NCBI GenBank assembly: GCA_016703605.1
Contig: JADJBU010000001.1
Span: 62,001 to 126,000, forward strand
From: Candidatus Villigracilis adiacens
GTDB taxonomy: Bacteria > Chloroflexota > Anaerolineae > Anaerolineales > Villigracilaceae
Direction of reading: 5' to 3'
DNA: 64,000 nt
The translations under genes were made by a program, and so were the position numbers. The notes below the pieces were generated by a model. That model did not search any database and had not been told where the DNA came from. It saw only the letters and a list, made by a program, of their open reading frames with translations. Position 1 is the stretch's first letter. Each line of letters opens with the position of its first letter. This document shows, in pieces, positions 7,533 through 16,309 of this stretch.

Positions 7533-8951
7533 TCAGTCCTTTGCCAGTCTTTTTTGAAGGTCTGCCAGCGCATTTTCATCGCCAACATTGCCAGGAAAGA
7601 CAATGTACGACATGCCAGGATAACGGCTTTCTACGCCCAATTGCCAGACAGGCACACCTGGCAATGCCTGCCCCAAGACCAACGCGCGTTTGATGTTCAG
7701 CCCTTTGGTGGCAACATCACTGGAGGTAATGCCGCCTTTTGCAATAATGTATCTCGGTTGCGCTTCAATATTGCGCACAATGGAAATTAAACTATTCGAT
7801 ATCAGGCTGCCAATGGATAGATTGGACGCCGCATCACCGCCTTTGACAAGTTCGCGGCTGGTGTATATGACAACATCCTTCCCGTTTTTTATGTAGAGGT
7901 TCGCCAGGTGGGTCGTGCGCACGACTTCGACATCGCGCATTGCCTTATCAAGTAAATGTTCGATCCTGACTTCAATGCGTTCGATTGCTGTGTTTGTGAG
8001 CAACGCCTGTAATTGAGCGGTCGTTTTGGGCACATACGAGCCAACAATGATCAACCCGCCGTGTCCATTCTCGACGACCAATTCTTCTTTTTTGAGCAAC
8101 TCCCGTTTTCGCATCCCCATGCGGACCTGCACAAAGGATGCGGCGGTACGTGGCAGGAATGTGCATCCTTGCGCTTCGGCTTCGAGCAAGCCAAGGATGA
8201 ATACTTCCATATCACGGTAGGAGGCGCAATTCACAGCCACGGCAGAGGCTTCTCGGACGGCGACCAGTTTCTCGGTCACGTGTGAAGCGCCGCCCATTCG
8301 CAAGTCATCCAGCGTAATGGTGGTCACATCTTGCGCGGAGATTCGTCCGCCCGTTTTTTCATCCACCCATTGTTTGAGGTTTGAATGTTTGTAGCCGAAG
8401 GCGGCATCTTGTGCGTAAGATGTTTGCGCGGCGGGGATCAGGTTTTCATCTTCGGCAACGTAGTGAATATCGTTTATGGTGTAGCGCCCGCCTTCGAGAA
8501 AGAACGGCGCAATGATGTAGGGCTTTGACGCAAGCCCAAGCGTTTCGGCAAGCGCATCCACTTCGCCCGGGAAATGACCGCGCAGGGTTGAGTCGCTGCG
8601 GCTTATCACTTCGACCTGCACCGCCGTGTTTGCAGATGCTTGTTTGAGATTTCTCCCGATCTCGCGATGGAGTTTTTGCGATTCTTCGAGTGTGAGACTG
8701 CGCGAGTTGGTGAGGATGTAGAATGCGGGCGCGTCGGAAGCAAGTTCTTTTTCGAGCGATTGCACAGACCATTCGGTAAGCACAACGATGTTATGAACCG
8801 TTTGTGTGCCCGTCGGGTCATCGTCAAGGACGATGATCTTGCGCAAATCTTTTTTGATGCGTTCCTGTATTTCAGGAATTAAATCATTCGCCGCTTCGTT
8901 GGGAAGGGAGAAAAAGATATCATGCTTGCGGACGGGCGTTTCGTTGGTCAT
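7533..8951 (-). CDS. DUF1537 four-carbon acid sugar kinase family
   Basis: A 472-residue kinase of the DUF1537 family, now known to phosphorylate four-carbon sugar acids (OtnK, DtnK, LtnD pathways) and 3-oxo-isoapionate (OiaK). The N-terminal substrate domain carries LDDDPTGTQ (about residues 42-50) and SRSDSTLRGHFPGE (about 116-129). The C-terminal nucleotide domain carries AKGGITSSDVATKGL and WQLG. It is followed at once by a class II aldolase and preceded by a D-2-hydroxyacid dehydrogenase, a standard setting for sugar-acid catabolism. Which sugar acid is used cannot be decided from the sequence. Confidence 0.88.
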   Translation of the reverse strand: MTNETPVRKHDIFFSLPNEAANDLIPEIQERIKKDLRKIIVLDDDPTGTQTVHNIVVLTEWSVQSLEKELASDAPAFYILTNSRSLTLEESQKLHREIGRNLKQASANTAVQVEVISRSDSTLRGHFPGEVDALAETLGLASKPYIIAPFFLEGGRYTINDIHYVAEDENLIPAAQTSYAQDAAFGYKHSNLKQWVDEKTGGRISAQDVTTITLDDLRMGGASHVTEKLVAVREASAVAVNCASYRDMEVFILGLLEAEAQGCTFLPRTAASFVQVRMGMRKRELLKKEELVVENGHGGLIIVGSYVPKTTAQLQALLTNTAIERIEVRIEHLLDKAMRDVEVVRTTHLANLYIKNGKDVVIYTSRELVKGGDAASNLSIGSLISNSLISIVRNIEAQPRYIIAKGGITSSDVATKGLNIKRALVLGQALPGVPVWQLGVESRYPGMSYIVFPGNVGDENALADLQKRLAKD

Positions 8952-8962
8952 GTCGGCGGTTG

Positions 8963-9940
8963 TTATTTGGGATTGTACACATCGGGGTTGACGCAGTGCG
9001 GCAAGCGTTCGCCTTTCAACCCGGCGATTAGATTATTTGCGGCGAGCCGCGCCATGTCGTCGCGAGTCTTTTCGCTGGCGCTGGCAATGTGCGGGGCAAT
9101 GAGGCAGTTCTCGAGCGTGAGAAGGGGCGAGTCCATTGGCAGGGGTTCGGGGTCGGTTACGTCCAACGCGGCGGCGAAGATCTGGTTGGATTTCAACGCC
9201 TGATACAAGGCATTCTGATCCACGACGGGTCCGCGGGAGGTGTTGACCAATATTGCATTGGATTTCATCTTTCCAAGAAATTCAGCGTTGACCATGTGAC
9301 GCGTGGAGTCATTCAAAGGCGTGTGCAGGGAAACAAAATCGGACTCGCGCAAAAGTTGATCGAGCGAGTCAACGGGTGTTGCGCCATGGTCAGGTGCAGA
9401 ATTGCGATCGTAGTAGATCACGCGCATGTCGAAACCTGCCGCGCGTTTGGCAACGGCGCGCCCGATGCGCCCAAAGCCCACCAGCCCTAACGTCTTGCCG
9501 ACAAAGTCTGCGCCCAGCAAAATGGACGGACCCCATGTTTTCCATTTACCCGCGCGCAGATAGCGTTCGCCTTCGGTCACGCGCCGCGCGGCAGACATCA
9601 GCAGGGCAAATGCAAAATCAGCAGTGGCATCGGTGAGGATGCCAGGTGTATTGCCGACAGGGATACGGCGCACGGTGGCATCTGGTACAACTACGTTATC
9701 GAAACCAACCGCATGGTTGCTGACCACTTTCAATTGCGAGCCCGCTGCGTCGAGCAGTTCTCCGTCAATGCGGTCGGTGAGCAGGCAGAGCAAGCCGTCC
9801 ATGCCGCGCACTTTTTCGAGCATTACTTCACGGGAGGGGGGCAGGTCGCCCTGCCATACTTCAGCGTCGCAAAAGTCGTTGACGAGAGTCAGTCCTGCGT
9901 CCCGAATGATGCGTGTGACGAATACCTTTGGCTTTGCCAT
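8963..9940 (-). CDS. D-2-hydroxyacid dehydrogenase (glyoxylate/hydroxypyruvate reductase-like)
   Basis: A 325-residue NAD(P)-dependent dehydrogenase. The Rossmann motif GLVGFGRIGRAVAKRAAGFD is near residue 150. The catalytic residues are seen in NTSRGPVVD (Arg), VTDPEPLP (Glu) and APHIASA (His). The substrate segment VSNHAVGFDNV is typical of glyoxylate/hydroxypyruvate reductases. A product such as D-glycerate would pass to the divergent glycerate 2-kinase, linking the two sides of the palindromic operator. It lies five bases after the transketolase C subunit and 11 bases before the kinase. Confidence 0.9.
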   Translation of the reverse strand: MAKPKVFVTRIIRDAGLTLVNDFCDAEVWQGDLPPSREVMLEKVRGMDGLLCLLTDRIDGELLDAAGSQLKVVSNHAVGFDNVVVPDATVRRIPVGNTPGILTDATADFAFALLMSAARRVTEGERYLRAGKWKTWGPSILLGADFVGKTLGLVGFGRIGRAVAKRAAGFDMRVIYYDRNSAPDHGATPVDSLDQLLRESDFVSLHTPLNDSTRHMVNAEFLGKMKSNAILVNTSRGPVVDQNALYQALKSNQIFAAALDVTDPEPLPMDSPLLTLENCLIAPHIASASEKTRDDMARLAANNLIAGLKGERLPHCVNPDVYNPK

Positions 9941-9945
9941 ACGGA

Positions 9946-10989
9946 TTAAACTTCTCCTTTTGCCATTTGATTCTTGAAGGCATACTTGCGGTCCAATACT
10001 TTTTGAGCGGCTTGTATGATGTGCGGGTAGGTCAATCCGTATTTATCAATGACTTCATAATACGGACCTGATTCAGCGAACGTGTCGCGCACGCCAATCC
10101 GCTGCATGGGAATGGGATCATTCTCCACCAATAACTCGGCGACTGCGCTTCCCAACCCGCCAAAGATTACATTGTTCTCGGCGGTGACGATACAGCCTGT
10201 TTCGCGTGCCGCCTTTAATACCGCTTCTTCGTCAAGCGGCTTGATGGTGTGACAATCCAACACGCGCACCTCAATTCCCTGACCTGATAACTGCGCGGCA
10301 GCGACCAGGGCATGTGCCACTAGATCGCGGTTGGCAATAATGGTCAGGTCGTTGCCTTCGCGGAGGGTGACCATCCTGCCAATCTCAAACGGATAATCGG
10401 GCGTATACAGAAAAGGCACAGGGTCGCGTGTCAGTGAGAGATACACAGGTCCATCGTATTCCGTCATGGCATGGACTGCCATTTTTGTAGTGACATGGTC
10501 GGCGGGCGCGATCACACAAGAACCCGCGATGGTGCGGATGATCGAAAGGTCTTCCTGTGCCTGATGGGTAACGCCGTCCGGTCCCGGTGTGATGCCGCTA
10601 TGGCTGGCGGCGATCTTCACATTGAGATGCGGGTAATGCACGCTGTTGCGTACCTGATCCAACGCGCGCATACTCAGGAACATGGCGTAACCCGAAGCGA
10701 AGGGAATCAAGCCAGTGGTTGCCATGCCCGCCGCTGATGCCATCATGTTCTGTTCGGCAATGCCGAAGTTAAAGGAGCGATGCGGGTATTTTTTCGCGAA
10801 CTCGTTGGTCTTGAGCGACTTACCGACATCCACATCCAGCACAACCACTTTCGGGTTGATCTCGGCAACCTCCATTAAACTTTCGGAATACGAATAGCGT
10901 GTCGCGTGTTTTTTTACTGCTGTGAAAAAGTTGGGACTGGCTAAAGCAGCTTCGACTTCAGGCAAAAGAAAATGATAGCGGGATTTCAT
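9946..10989 (-). CDS. transketolase, C-terminal subunit
   Basis: A 347-residue protein carrying the pyrimidine-binding and C-terminal domains of transketolase. The segment FNFGIAEQNMMASAAGMATTG contains the conserved Glu that activates thiamine diphosphate, and YPHLNVKIAASHSGITPGPDGVTHQAQEDLSI follows. With the overlapping N-terminal subunit it makes a split enzyme that moves a two-carbon ketol unit. Its ATG overlaps the stop of the N subunit by four bases. Split transketolases with a dedicated sugar transporter are found in specialised sugar pathways such as apulose-4-phosphate transketolase (AptA/AptB); this one may be similar. Confidence 0.9.
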   Translation of the reverse strand: MKSRYHFLLPEVEAALASPNFFTAVKKHATRYSYSESLMEVAEINPKVVVLDVDVGKSLKTNEFAKKYPHRSFNFGIAEQNMMASAAGMATTGLIPFASGYAMFLSMRALDQVRNSVHYPHLNVKIAASHSGITPGPDGVTHQAQEDLSIIRTIAGSCVIAPADHVTTKMAVHAMTEYDGPVYLSLTRDPVPFLYTPDYPFEIGRMVTLREGNDLTIIANRDLVAHALVAAAQLSGQGIEVRVLDCHTIKPLDEEAVLKAARETGCIVTAENNVIFGGLGSAVAELLVENDPIPMQRIGVRDTFAESGPYYEVIDKYGLTYPHIIQAAQKVLDRKYAFKNQMAKGEV

Positions 10990-11843
10990 GCAGCCGCCCC
11001 CGTCACTTCGCGGATCGCCTGTTCATATTGTTCGGCATTGGGCGCAGAGCCATGCCATGCTGGGACATTCTCCATGAACGAAACACCCTTGCCTTTAACC
11101 GTGTCGGCAATGATTATGGTCGGAAATCCCTTGATCGTCGCGGCCTCTTCCAACGCATCCACCACCGCCTGCATATTGTGCCCATTGATGCGAATGGCAT
11201 TCCAGCCGAATGCCTGCCATTTTTCCTGTACCTGCCCAAGTGGCATGGTGTTCTCCACAAAATCATCGTTCTGGATGCGGTTCAAGTCAAGGATAACTGT
11301 CATGTTATCCAACTTCCATTTCGCGGCAGACATGGCAGCCTCCCACACGGAGCCTTCCTGCATTTCACCGTCGCCGATCACGACCCACACGTGAAAGTCT
11401 TTCTTTTGAAAGCGCGCGCCGAGCGCCATGCCCACGCCCGCACAGATTCCCTGCCCAAGCGAGCCGACGGTCATATCCACACCTGGAGTTTTCTTCATAT
11501 CCGCATGACCCTGCAAAATGCTGTTCAATTTCCGCAGAGTGCTGAGATGCGCACGATCATAATATCCGCGATTGGCAAGCGCAGCATACCAGACCGGGCA
11601 GGCGTGCCCCTTGGATAAAATGAAGCGGTCGCGGTCTTCCCATTGGGGGTTGGCTGGGTCAATGCGCATGACACGGAAATACAACGCCGCGAGAATGTCC
11701 GCCGCAGAAAGCGACCCGCCCGGGTGTCCCGCCTGCGCTTCGTAGATCATATACAGAATATCCTTCCGCATTTGCACTGCGACTCGTTTCAACTCAGATA
11801 CGGATAAAGTTTTTGAAACATCTAAATCATTCATCAGGTTCAA
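10986..11843 (-). CDS. transketolase, N-terminal (ThDP-binding) subunit
   Basis: A 285-residue subunit with the thiamine diphosphate-binding domain. QAGHPGGSLSAADILAALYF is near residue 37, FILSKGHACP near 75, and the ThDP/Mg motif GDGEMQEGSVWEA is near 158-170 with NRIQNDD completing it. I take the TTG at 11843 as start because AAGGA lies five bases upstream of it; the next ATG at 11834 is badly spaced. It is coupled by a four-base overlap to the C subunit. Upstream, a strong hairpin overlaps the end of the isomerase gene. Confidence 0.88.
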   Translation of the reverse strand: MNLMNDLDVSKTLSVSELKRVAVQMRKDILYMIYEAQAGHPGGSLSAADILAALYFRVMRIDPANPQWEDRDRFILSKGHACPVWYAALANRGYYDRAHLSTLRKLNSILQGHADMKKTPGVDMTVGSLGQGICAGVGMALGARFQKKDFHVWVVIGDGEMQEGSVWEAAMSAAKWKLDNMTVILDLNRIQNDDFVENTMPLGQVQEKWQAFGWNAIRINGHNMQAVVDALEEAATIKGFPTIIIADTVKGKGVSFMENVPAWHGSAPNAEQYEQAIREVTGAAA

Positions 11844-11867
11844 AAGATTCCTTCTATGTAAAATAAA

Positions 11868-11888
11868 GGGGTAGGCATTGCCTACCCC
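11868..11888 (-). terminator. hairpin with T-rich tail after the isomerase gene
   Basis: GGGGTAGGC and GCCTACCCC form a 9-bp stem with a three-base loop. On the minus strand it is followed by TTTATTTTA. The stem overlaps the TAG stop of the isomerase, and transketolase starts 25 bases further on. It may act as a partial terminator or as a 3'-end stabiliser inside the operon. Confidence 0.6.
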
Positions 11889-12847
11889 GAAACGATGGAC
11901 TGTAATTTATCCAGTGCGTCCACGGGGTCGCCTTCGTGAATAATGCGGCGCAACTCTTCGCGCCCGATCTTCTCCACCACCTTCTGCGCCCAAACGATAC
12001 TGCGATACGTGGACGAAAATGTCTTTGCGCGGTCAATGCGAAACGGCGCCACATCCGATGTGAGCCAGCCGTCGTAACCGAGTTCATCGAGATAGAACAC
12101 CAACTCCACCCAGTCCCAGGTATTGATCGAACCGGGGATCATGTCCCAATCCCAATTGCGATAGTTATCGTTTACATGCACAAGAAACAACTTGCCCGCC
12201 TGCGCCAGCAAACTTGCCGCCCAAGCCGTGCCTTCGCCAGCCAGCAGCGCATGACCCGTATCCATCGTTGCGCCCACGTTGGGCATGTTGACCTGTAAAC
12301 AGGCAGCCAGTGTTGTCCCTGCATTGGGGATGATGACCTTATGTCGGGGTTCCGATTGTTTATATTCGAGACAGACCCGCACATCGCCCCGATACGAAGC
12401 GGCTTCGCCGACGCCGTCAATAAACCATTTCCACGCCTTGGGGTAATCCGTTTCAAAGGCATAGTCATAGCCATCCGAAAGCGGACAGCAGGTGATCATG
12501 TTCGTGCCAAGTTCGGCAGAAATGTCCATCGAAGTTTTCAAATATTGCACAGCCTCTTTACGAACGCCCTCATCCCTGTGGGTCAGCCCGCCGAGATGGA
12601 ACTTCGATTCCGCCTTGATGTTCACATTAACTGTCGAACACTCAAGATTGTATTTCTTCAACAGATCTTTTGTGACCGCTACATTCTCAAAATCAAACGG
12701 ATACACCAATTCAAGCCCTTGTATGCCTTCGATCTTCGCTGCCACTTCGAATTTTGCGGCAATGTCGCGCTGTTCGCCGTAACTGGAAAAACGATCGTTG
12801 AGTTTCCCCAAAAAACCCAGAATGACTGAAAACTTATGATGTGACAT
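11882..12847 (-). CDS. sugar isomerase/epimerase, xylose-isomerase-like TIM barrel
   Basis: A 321-residue TIM-barrel protein of the AP-endonuclease-2 fold, longer than the usual ~280. Metal ligands can be proposed in RVCLEYKQSEPRHK (Glu), VGATMDTGHALLAGEG (Asp, His) and LVHVNDNYRNWDWD (His, Asp). Such enzymes interconvert aldoses and ketoses or epimerise sugars. It is the first metabolic enzyme after the transporter genes and precedes the split transketolase, so it probably acts early on the imported sugar. D-apiose isomerase is one described enzyme of this fold with a split transketolase nearby; the similarity is of context, not proven by sequence. Confidence 0.85.
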   Translation of the reverse strand: MSHHKFSVILGFLGKLNDRFSSYGEQRDIAAKFEVAAKIEGIQGLELVYPFDFENVAVTKDLLKKYNLECSTVNVNIKAESKFHLGGLTHRDEGVRKEAVQYLKTSMDISAELGTNMITCCPLSDGYDYAFETDYPKAWKWFIDGVGEAASYRGDVRVCLEYKQSEPRHKVIIPNAGTTLAACLQVNMPNVGATMDTGHALLAGEGTAWAASLLAQAGKLFLVHVNDNYRNWDWDMIPGSINTWDWVELVFYLDELGYDGWLTSDVAPFRIDRAKTFSSTYRSIVWAQKVVEKIGREELRRIIHEGDPVDALDKLQSIVSG

Positions 12848-12915
12848 ATTAAAACAACCCTTTCAAATTGGATGAAGAACCGCCTCACACTTAACGGATG
12901 GCTGGTCCCGTCCGA

Positions 12916-13767
12916 TCAGCCTTTGACCGCCCCCGCGGTCATTCCCTTTACATAATACTCAAGGAAGAACGAATATAGTATTGCGATCGGAACAGACCCA
13001 AGCAAAGCCGCCGCCATCAGCGATCCCCAGAAATAGACATCCGCAAGCACCAACTGGCTAACGATACCAGTAGGCAGTGTCTTGATGGCTTCAGTCTGGG
13101 CAAGTGTAAGCGCATAAACGAATTCGTTCCAAGAGAGCGTGAAAGCGAACAATGCAGCAGAGACAATACCCGGCAGCATGATCGGCAGGATGATCATGCG
13201 CAGGGCTTGCAAACGCGTGGCGCCGTCCACCATGGCGCTTTCTTCAAGTTCCCTGGGTATCCCTTTGAAATATCCCATCAATAGCCATGTGCAGAAGGGG
13301 ATTAAGAAGGTGGGATAGGTGATCATTAGCGCGATCTGCTTGTCGAACAAGCCCAGGCTTCGGATGACATATGCCAAAGGTAGGAAGATAAGCGTAGTGG
13401 GTACAAGGTAGGTAATAAATATGGTAAGTCCGAGAGTCCGCGAGCCGCGAAAGCGAAGACGTGCCAGAGAATACGCCGCAAGGGTGCCGATCACAATGGA
13501 CACGGCGGTCGAAACGGTTGCCACCAACGCGCTATTCTTTAACCACAATAAAAACCGCGTATTCTCGATCAGGTAGACGTAATGCTCAAGTGTCGGTTTC
13601 AATAATTGCATGGGCGGCTGCGCCGTATCATACAGTTCCGAATCGGGTTTGATGGAAGTGATGAACATCCAGTAGAACGGGAACAACAGGATGACAATAA
13701 AGAATAACAACCCGATGGTAACAACGATCCCTTTTGTGATCTTGCGAATGCGGAGGCTGGATTGCAT
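12916..13767 (-). CDS. carbohydrate ABC transporter permease (MalG/CUT1 type)
   Basis: A 283-residue inner-membrane protein with six predicted helices. The loop EELEESAMVDGATRLQALRMIILPIMLPGI carries the EAA motif that contacts the ATPase. The length and the N-terminal helix followed by FYWMFITSIKP are typical of MalG-like CUT1 permeases. It forms a pair with the preceding permease. No ATPase gene is in this operon, so a shared ATPase of the MsmX/UgpC kind encoded elsewhere is likely. Confidence 0.92.
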   Translation of the reverse strand: MQSSLRIRKITKGIVVTIGLLFFIVILLFPFYWMFITSIKPDSELYDTAQPPMQLLKPTLEHYVYLIENTRFLLWLKNSALVATVSTAVSIVIGTLAAYSLARLRFRGSRTLGLTIFITYLVPTTLIFLPLAYVIRSLGLFDKQIALMITYPTFLIPFCTWLLMGYFKGIPRELEESAMVDGATRLQALRMIILPIMLPGIVSAALFAFTLSWNEFVYALTLAQTEAIKTLPTGIVSQLVLADVYFWGSLMAAALLGSVPIAILYSFFLEYYVKGMTAGAVKG

Positions 13768-13782
13768 GATCGGTCTTTGCTC

Positions 13783-14715
13783 CTAATCCTGGTTCTGGAG
13801 ATAGCGTAACTGAAGTATCACAGCGATCACAAGGATCGGGAACATAAAGAGGGAAACTGCTGCGCCTTCGCCTAATCTGCCAGCCAGAATGGCGGTTTGG
13901 TGGGTGAGTGTGGCAAACAAGTGGGTGCTGTTGACTGGACCGCCGCGGGTGAGAACATAAACGATCTGGAAATCTGCAAAAGTTTGGACGATCGAGAACA
14001 GGGTTACTACGGCGGTTACGGGCATCAATAAAGGAAACGTTACATTCCAGAATTTACTCCATGCACTTGCTCCATCAATATCGGCGGCTTCGTAGAGTTC
14101 CTGCGGAATGGATTGAAGTCCCGCCAGCAGGGAGATGCCAAAAAACGGAATCCCGCGCCAAATGTTGACCAGTTGCACGGAGATCATGGCAGTGGCTGGA
14201 GTGCCGAGCCAGATGATTTTTTCCTGAATCAGCCCCCAGTCCAGAAGGAAGCGGTTGAGAATGCTGAATTGCGAGTCGAACATCCATAAGAATCCCAATG
14301 CACTTAATGATGTCGGCACGATCCAGGGGAGTAGTAGTATTCCGCGGAAAAAATTCTTGAATATCTTGACTTCATCCAACACCAATGCCATGAGCAGTCC
14401 CAGTATCAGTTTGAAAAAGACGGACACCAGGGCGTAATTGAAAGTATTGATGGTTGTGCGCTGGAAGATGCTGTCTTTGAATAATTTCGTAAAATTTGCG
14501 AACCAGATAAAATTCCCTGTATCGGAACGGGCGATAACTTTGTCGGTCATGGAGAGCCAGATTGCAACGCAGAATGGGTAGGCGATCAGCAGCAACAGGA
14601 TCAATACCGCTGGAGCAACTAGCGCTGGTCCAAGTATTTTTTCCTGGTTGAACCAGATACTGAATTGTTCGAGTTTCGATATTTTTTTGGTTTCGGCTGT
14701 TGGGGACGATTGCAT
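13783..14715 (-). CDS. carbohydrate ABC transporter permease (MalF/CUT1 type)
   Basis: A 310-residue inner-membrane permease. QELYEAADIDGASAWSKFWNVTFPLLMP is the EAA loop, and LGPALVAPAVLILLLLIAYP is the first helix. I use the ATG at 14715 because GGAG lies six bases upstream; an in-frame codon at 14769 would place the start across the intercistronic hairpin. It is followed 15 bases later by its MalG-type partner. The hairpin upstream separates it from the much more strongly needed binding protein gene. Confidence 0.9.
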   Translation of the reverse strand: MQSSPTAETKKISKLEQFSIWFNQEKILGPALVAPAVLILLLLIAYPFCVAIWLSMTDKVIARSDTGNFIWFANFTKLFKDSIFQRTTINTFNYALVSVFFKLILGLLMALVLDEVKIFKNFFRGILLLPWIVPTSLSALGFLWMFDSQFSILNRFLLDWGLIQEKIIWLGTPATAMISVQLVNIWRGIPFFGISLLAGLQSIPQELYEAADIDGASAWSKFWNVTFPLLMPVTAVVTLFSIVQTFADFQIVYVLTRGGPVNSTHLFATLTHQTAILAGRLGEGAAVSLFMFPILVIAVILQLRYLQNQD

Positions 14716-14741
14716 CCGATTCTCCACAAATAAGGGTTGAT

Positions 14742-14772
14742 GAATTGCGGCAGACATTGTCTGCCGCAATTC
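14742..14772 (-). other. intercistronic hairpin between binding protein and permease
   Basis: GAATTGCGGCAGAC and GTCTGCCGCAATTC form a perfect 14-bp stem with a three-base loop. No T-run follows. It begins 12 bases after the binding-protein stop. As known for malE-malF, such a stem can protect the upstream mRNA and lower permease expression; that role is inferred. Confidence 0.8.
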
Positions 14773-14784
14773 ATGGTTTGCTTT

Positions 14785-16236
14785 TTAGGCTTTGTAACTT
14801 TCTTCGAGGAGCGCTTTTGCGGTGGCGATTGCGTCATCAACAGAGGCAAGCCCGCCGCAGACACTGGCGAACATATCCACAACAACCCATTTGGCGTAGG
14901 CGTCGGTGCCGCTGCGGAAGTTGGTGCTGGGGAAGCCGGGCAGGTGCGAGGTTTCAGCGTAATCCTTGAATGGAGCTAACTTGGGGGTGGTGTTCCATGG
15001 CATGAGCAGGTCGTCCTTCACGCCCATGAGGGTCGGGAAGACAAAGCCCAGGTTGGGGTTCACCCACGGGGTTAGTTGTTCGCGTTCGTTGAGGTAGGTG
15101 AGCAGGGCTTTGGCAGCGTCAACGTTTTTCGAGTAGGAGAAGACCGCCGAAGACATGAACTCGGCATATGTCACACGCCCGGCAGGACCTTCAGGATAGA
15201 CAAAGTGATCGGTCACTTCGTGCAGATTCTTCTCAACTTCTTTGCCATCCGCGTCCTTGGTCTTGTACTTGGTGCTTTGGTTGCGAGCAGCGCCCCAGAT
15301 GGTGGAGGCGTTGTTGGTGGCTGAGATGGCGCTGGCAAGGAAAGCGCGGTTGTTGGATGCATCGTCGTAGGAGAGGGTGTCGGCGGGCATCACAGAGAAC
15401 AGCCTCTGCATGTATTCGATTGCCGCGCGGGTTTCAACAGAGTCGATGGTGACAGTCTTGCCGTCCGAAGCGACGTCTGACGCTCCGTGCGACCAGAGCA
15501 CAGAGTAGTTGAAATCGTTGCCATCACCGACTGCATGACCCAGCGGGAACGCAATGGGCGGCAGACCGGCATCAACCAGCGCTTTACCGATTTCATAAAG
15601 TTCCTCCCATGTTTTGGGAACCGATGCGCCAATGGTCGCGAAATGATCTGTACGATAGGAGATCGCGTGCGGGGCGAAGAAGCGCGGCACCGAGAGCCAG
15701 GCGCCGTTCACTTTGCAGGCTTCCTCTGCGGCGGTATAGAAGCCGCCATAGCGCGAGCCGAGATCGTCGCAGACATCGCTGACATCCGCCAGTTTTTCGG
15801 CGAACAGGTGCGCCGAGCCTTGGTTGATCTCGATGATATCGGGACCGGCGCCTGTTTCAGCGGCGGTGGCGGCAATGGTTTGCAGGTCGTTCATGGAAGT
15901 GATGTCAACTTCGACGGGAATGTTATTCTTCTGCCCCCAATCTTCCACAATCACCTTGAGAATTTCGTTGCCCTGCGGCATGAACGCCGCGCGCAATTTC
16001 ATCGTCAATTTGCCTTCAACGCTCAATGGTTTTGCCACGGCTTCGGTTGCGGCGGCAACAGCCTCGGTCGCGGCGGATGTTGCAACTGCTGTAGCGGCAG
16101 GCTCAGGGGCACAGGCAGCCAGAACACCGCCGATGGCAGTGGCGGATGCGCCCGTGGCAAGCATCAATTTGATGAAATCGCGGCGGGAAATTTTTCCGTT
16201 TTGCAGGCGATTGGTGAGGTCTTTTCGTTCCTTCAT
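14785..16236 (-). CDS. sugar ABC transporter substrate-binding lipoprotein with Tat signal
   Basis: A 483-residue extracellular solute-binding protein of family 1. The N-terminus has a twin-arginine motif (SRRDFIK, residues 18-24), a hydrophobic stretch and a lipobox ending LAAC at about residue 41, so it should be exported folded and lipid-anchored. A low-complexity Ala/Glu/Val linker follows. Mature features include INQGSAHLFAEKLADV, YRTDHFATIGASVPKTWEELYEIGKAL and the C-terminal YAKWVVVDMFASVCGG. It is the second gene of the operon after the GntR regulator and the first of the transporter. The operon's last gene is tatA, which fits the export route. Confidence 0.92.
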   Translation of the reverse strand: MKERKDLTNRLQNGKISRRDFIKLMLATGASATAIGGVLAACAPEPAATAVATSAATEAVAAATEAVAKPLSVEGKLTMKLRAAFMPQGNEILKVIVEDWGQKNNIPVEVDITSMNDLQTIAATAAETGAGPDIIEINQGSAHLFAEKLADVSDVCDDLGSRYGGFYTAAEEACKVNGAWLSVPRFFAPHAISYRTDHFATIGASVPKTWEELYEIGKALVDAGLPPIAFPLGHAVGDGNDFNYSVLWSHGASDVASDGKTVTIDSVETRAAIEYMQRLFSVMPADTLSYDDASNNRAFLASAISATNNASTIWGAARNQSTKYKTKDADGKEVEKNLHEVTDHFVYPEGPAGRVTYAEFMSSAVFSYSKNVDAAKALLTYLNEREQLTPWVNPNLGFVFPTLMGVKDDLLMPWNTTPKLAPFKDYAETSHLPGFPSTNFRSGTDAYAKWVVVDMFASVCGGLASVDDAIATAKALLEESYKA

Positions 16237-16309
16237 GGTAATACTCCTCCGAATGGAATTTTATGGTTTGAAATGAGCCTACTGGGAAGTGAGAAGTTTG
16301 CTATTCTCT

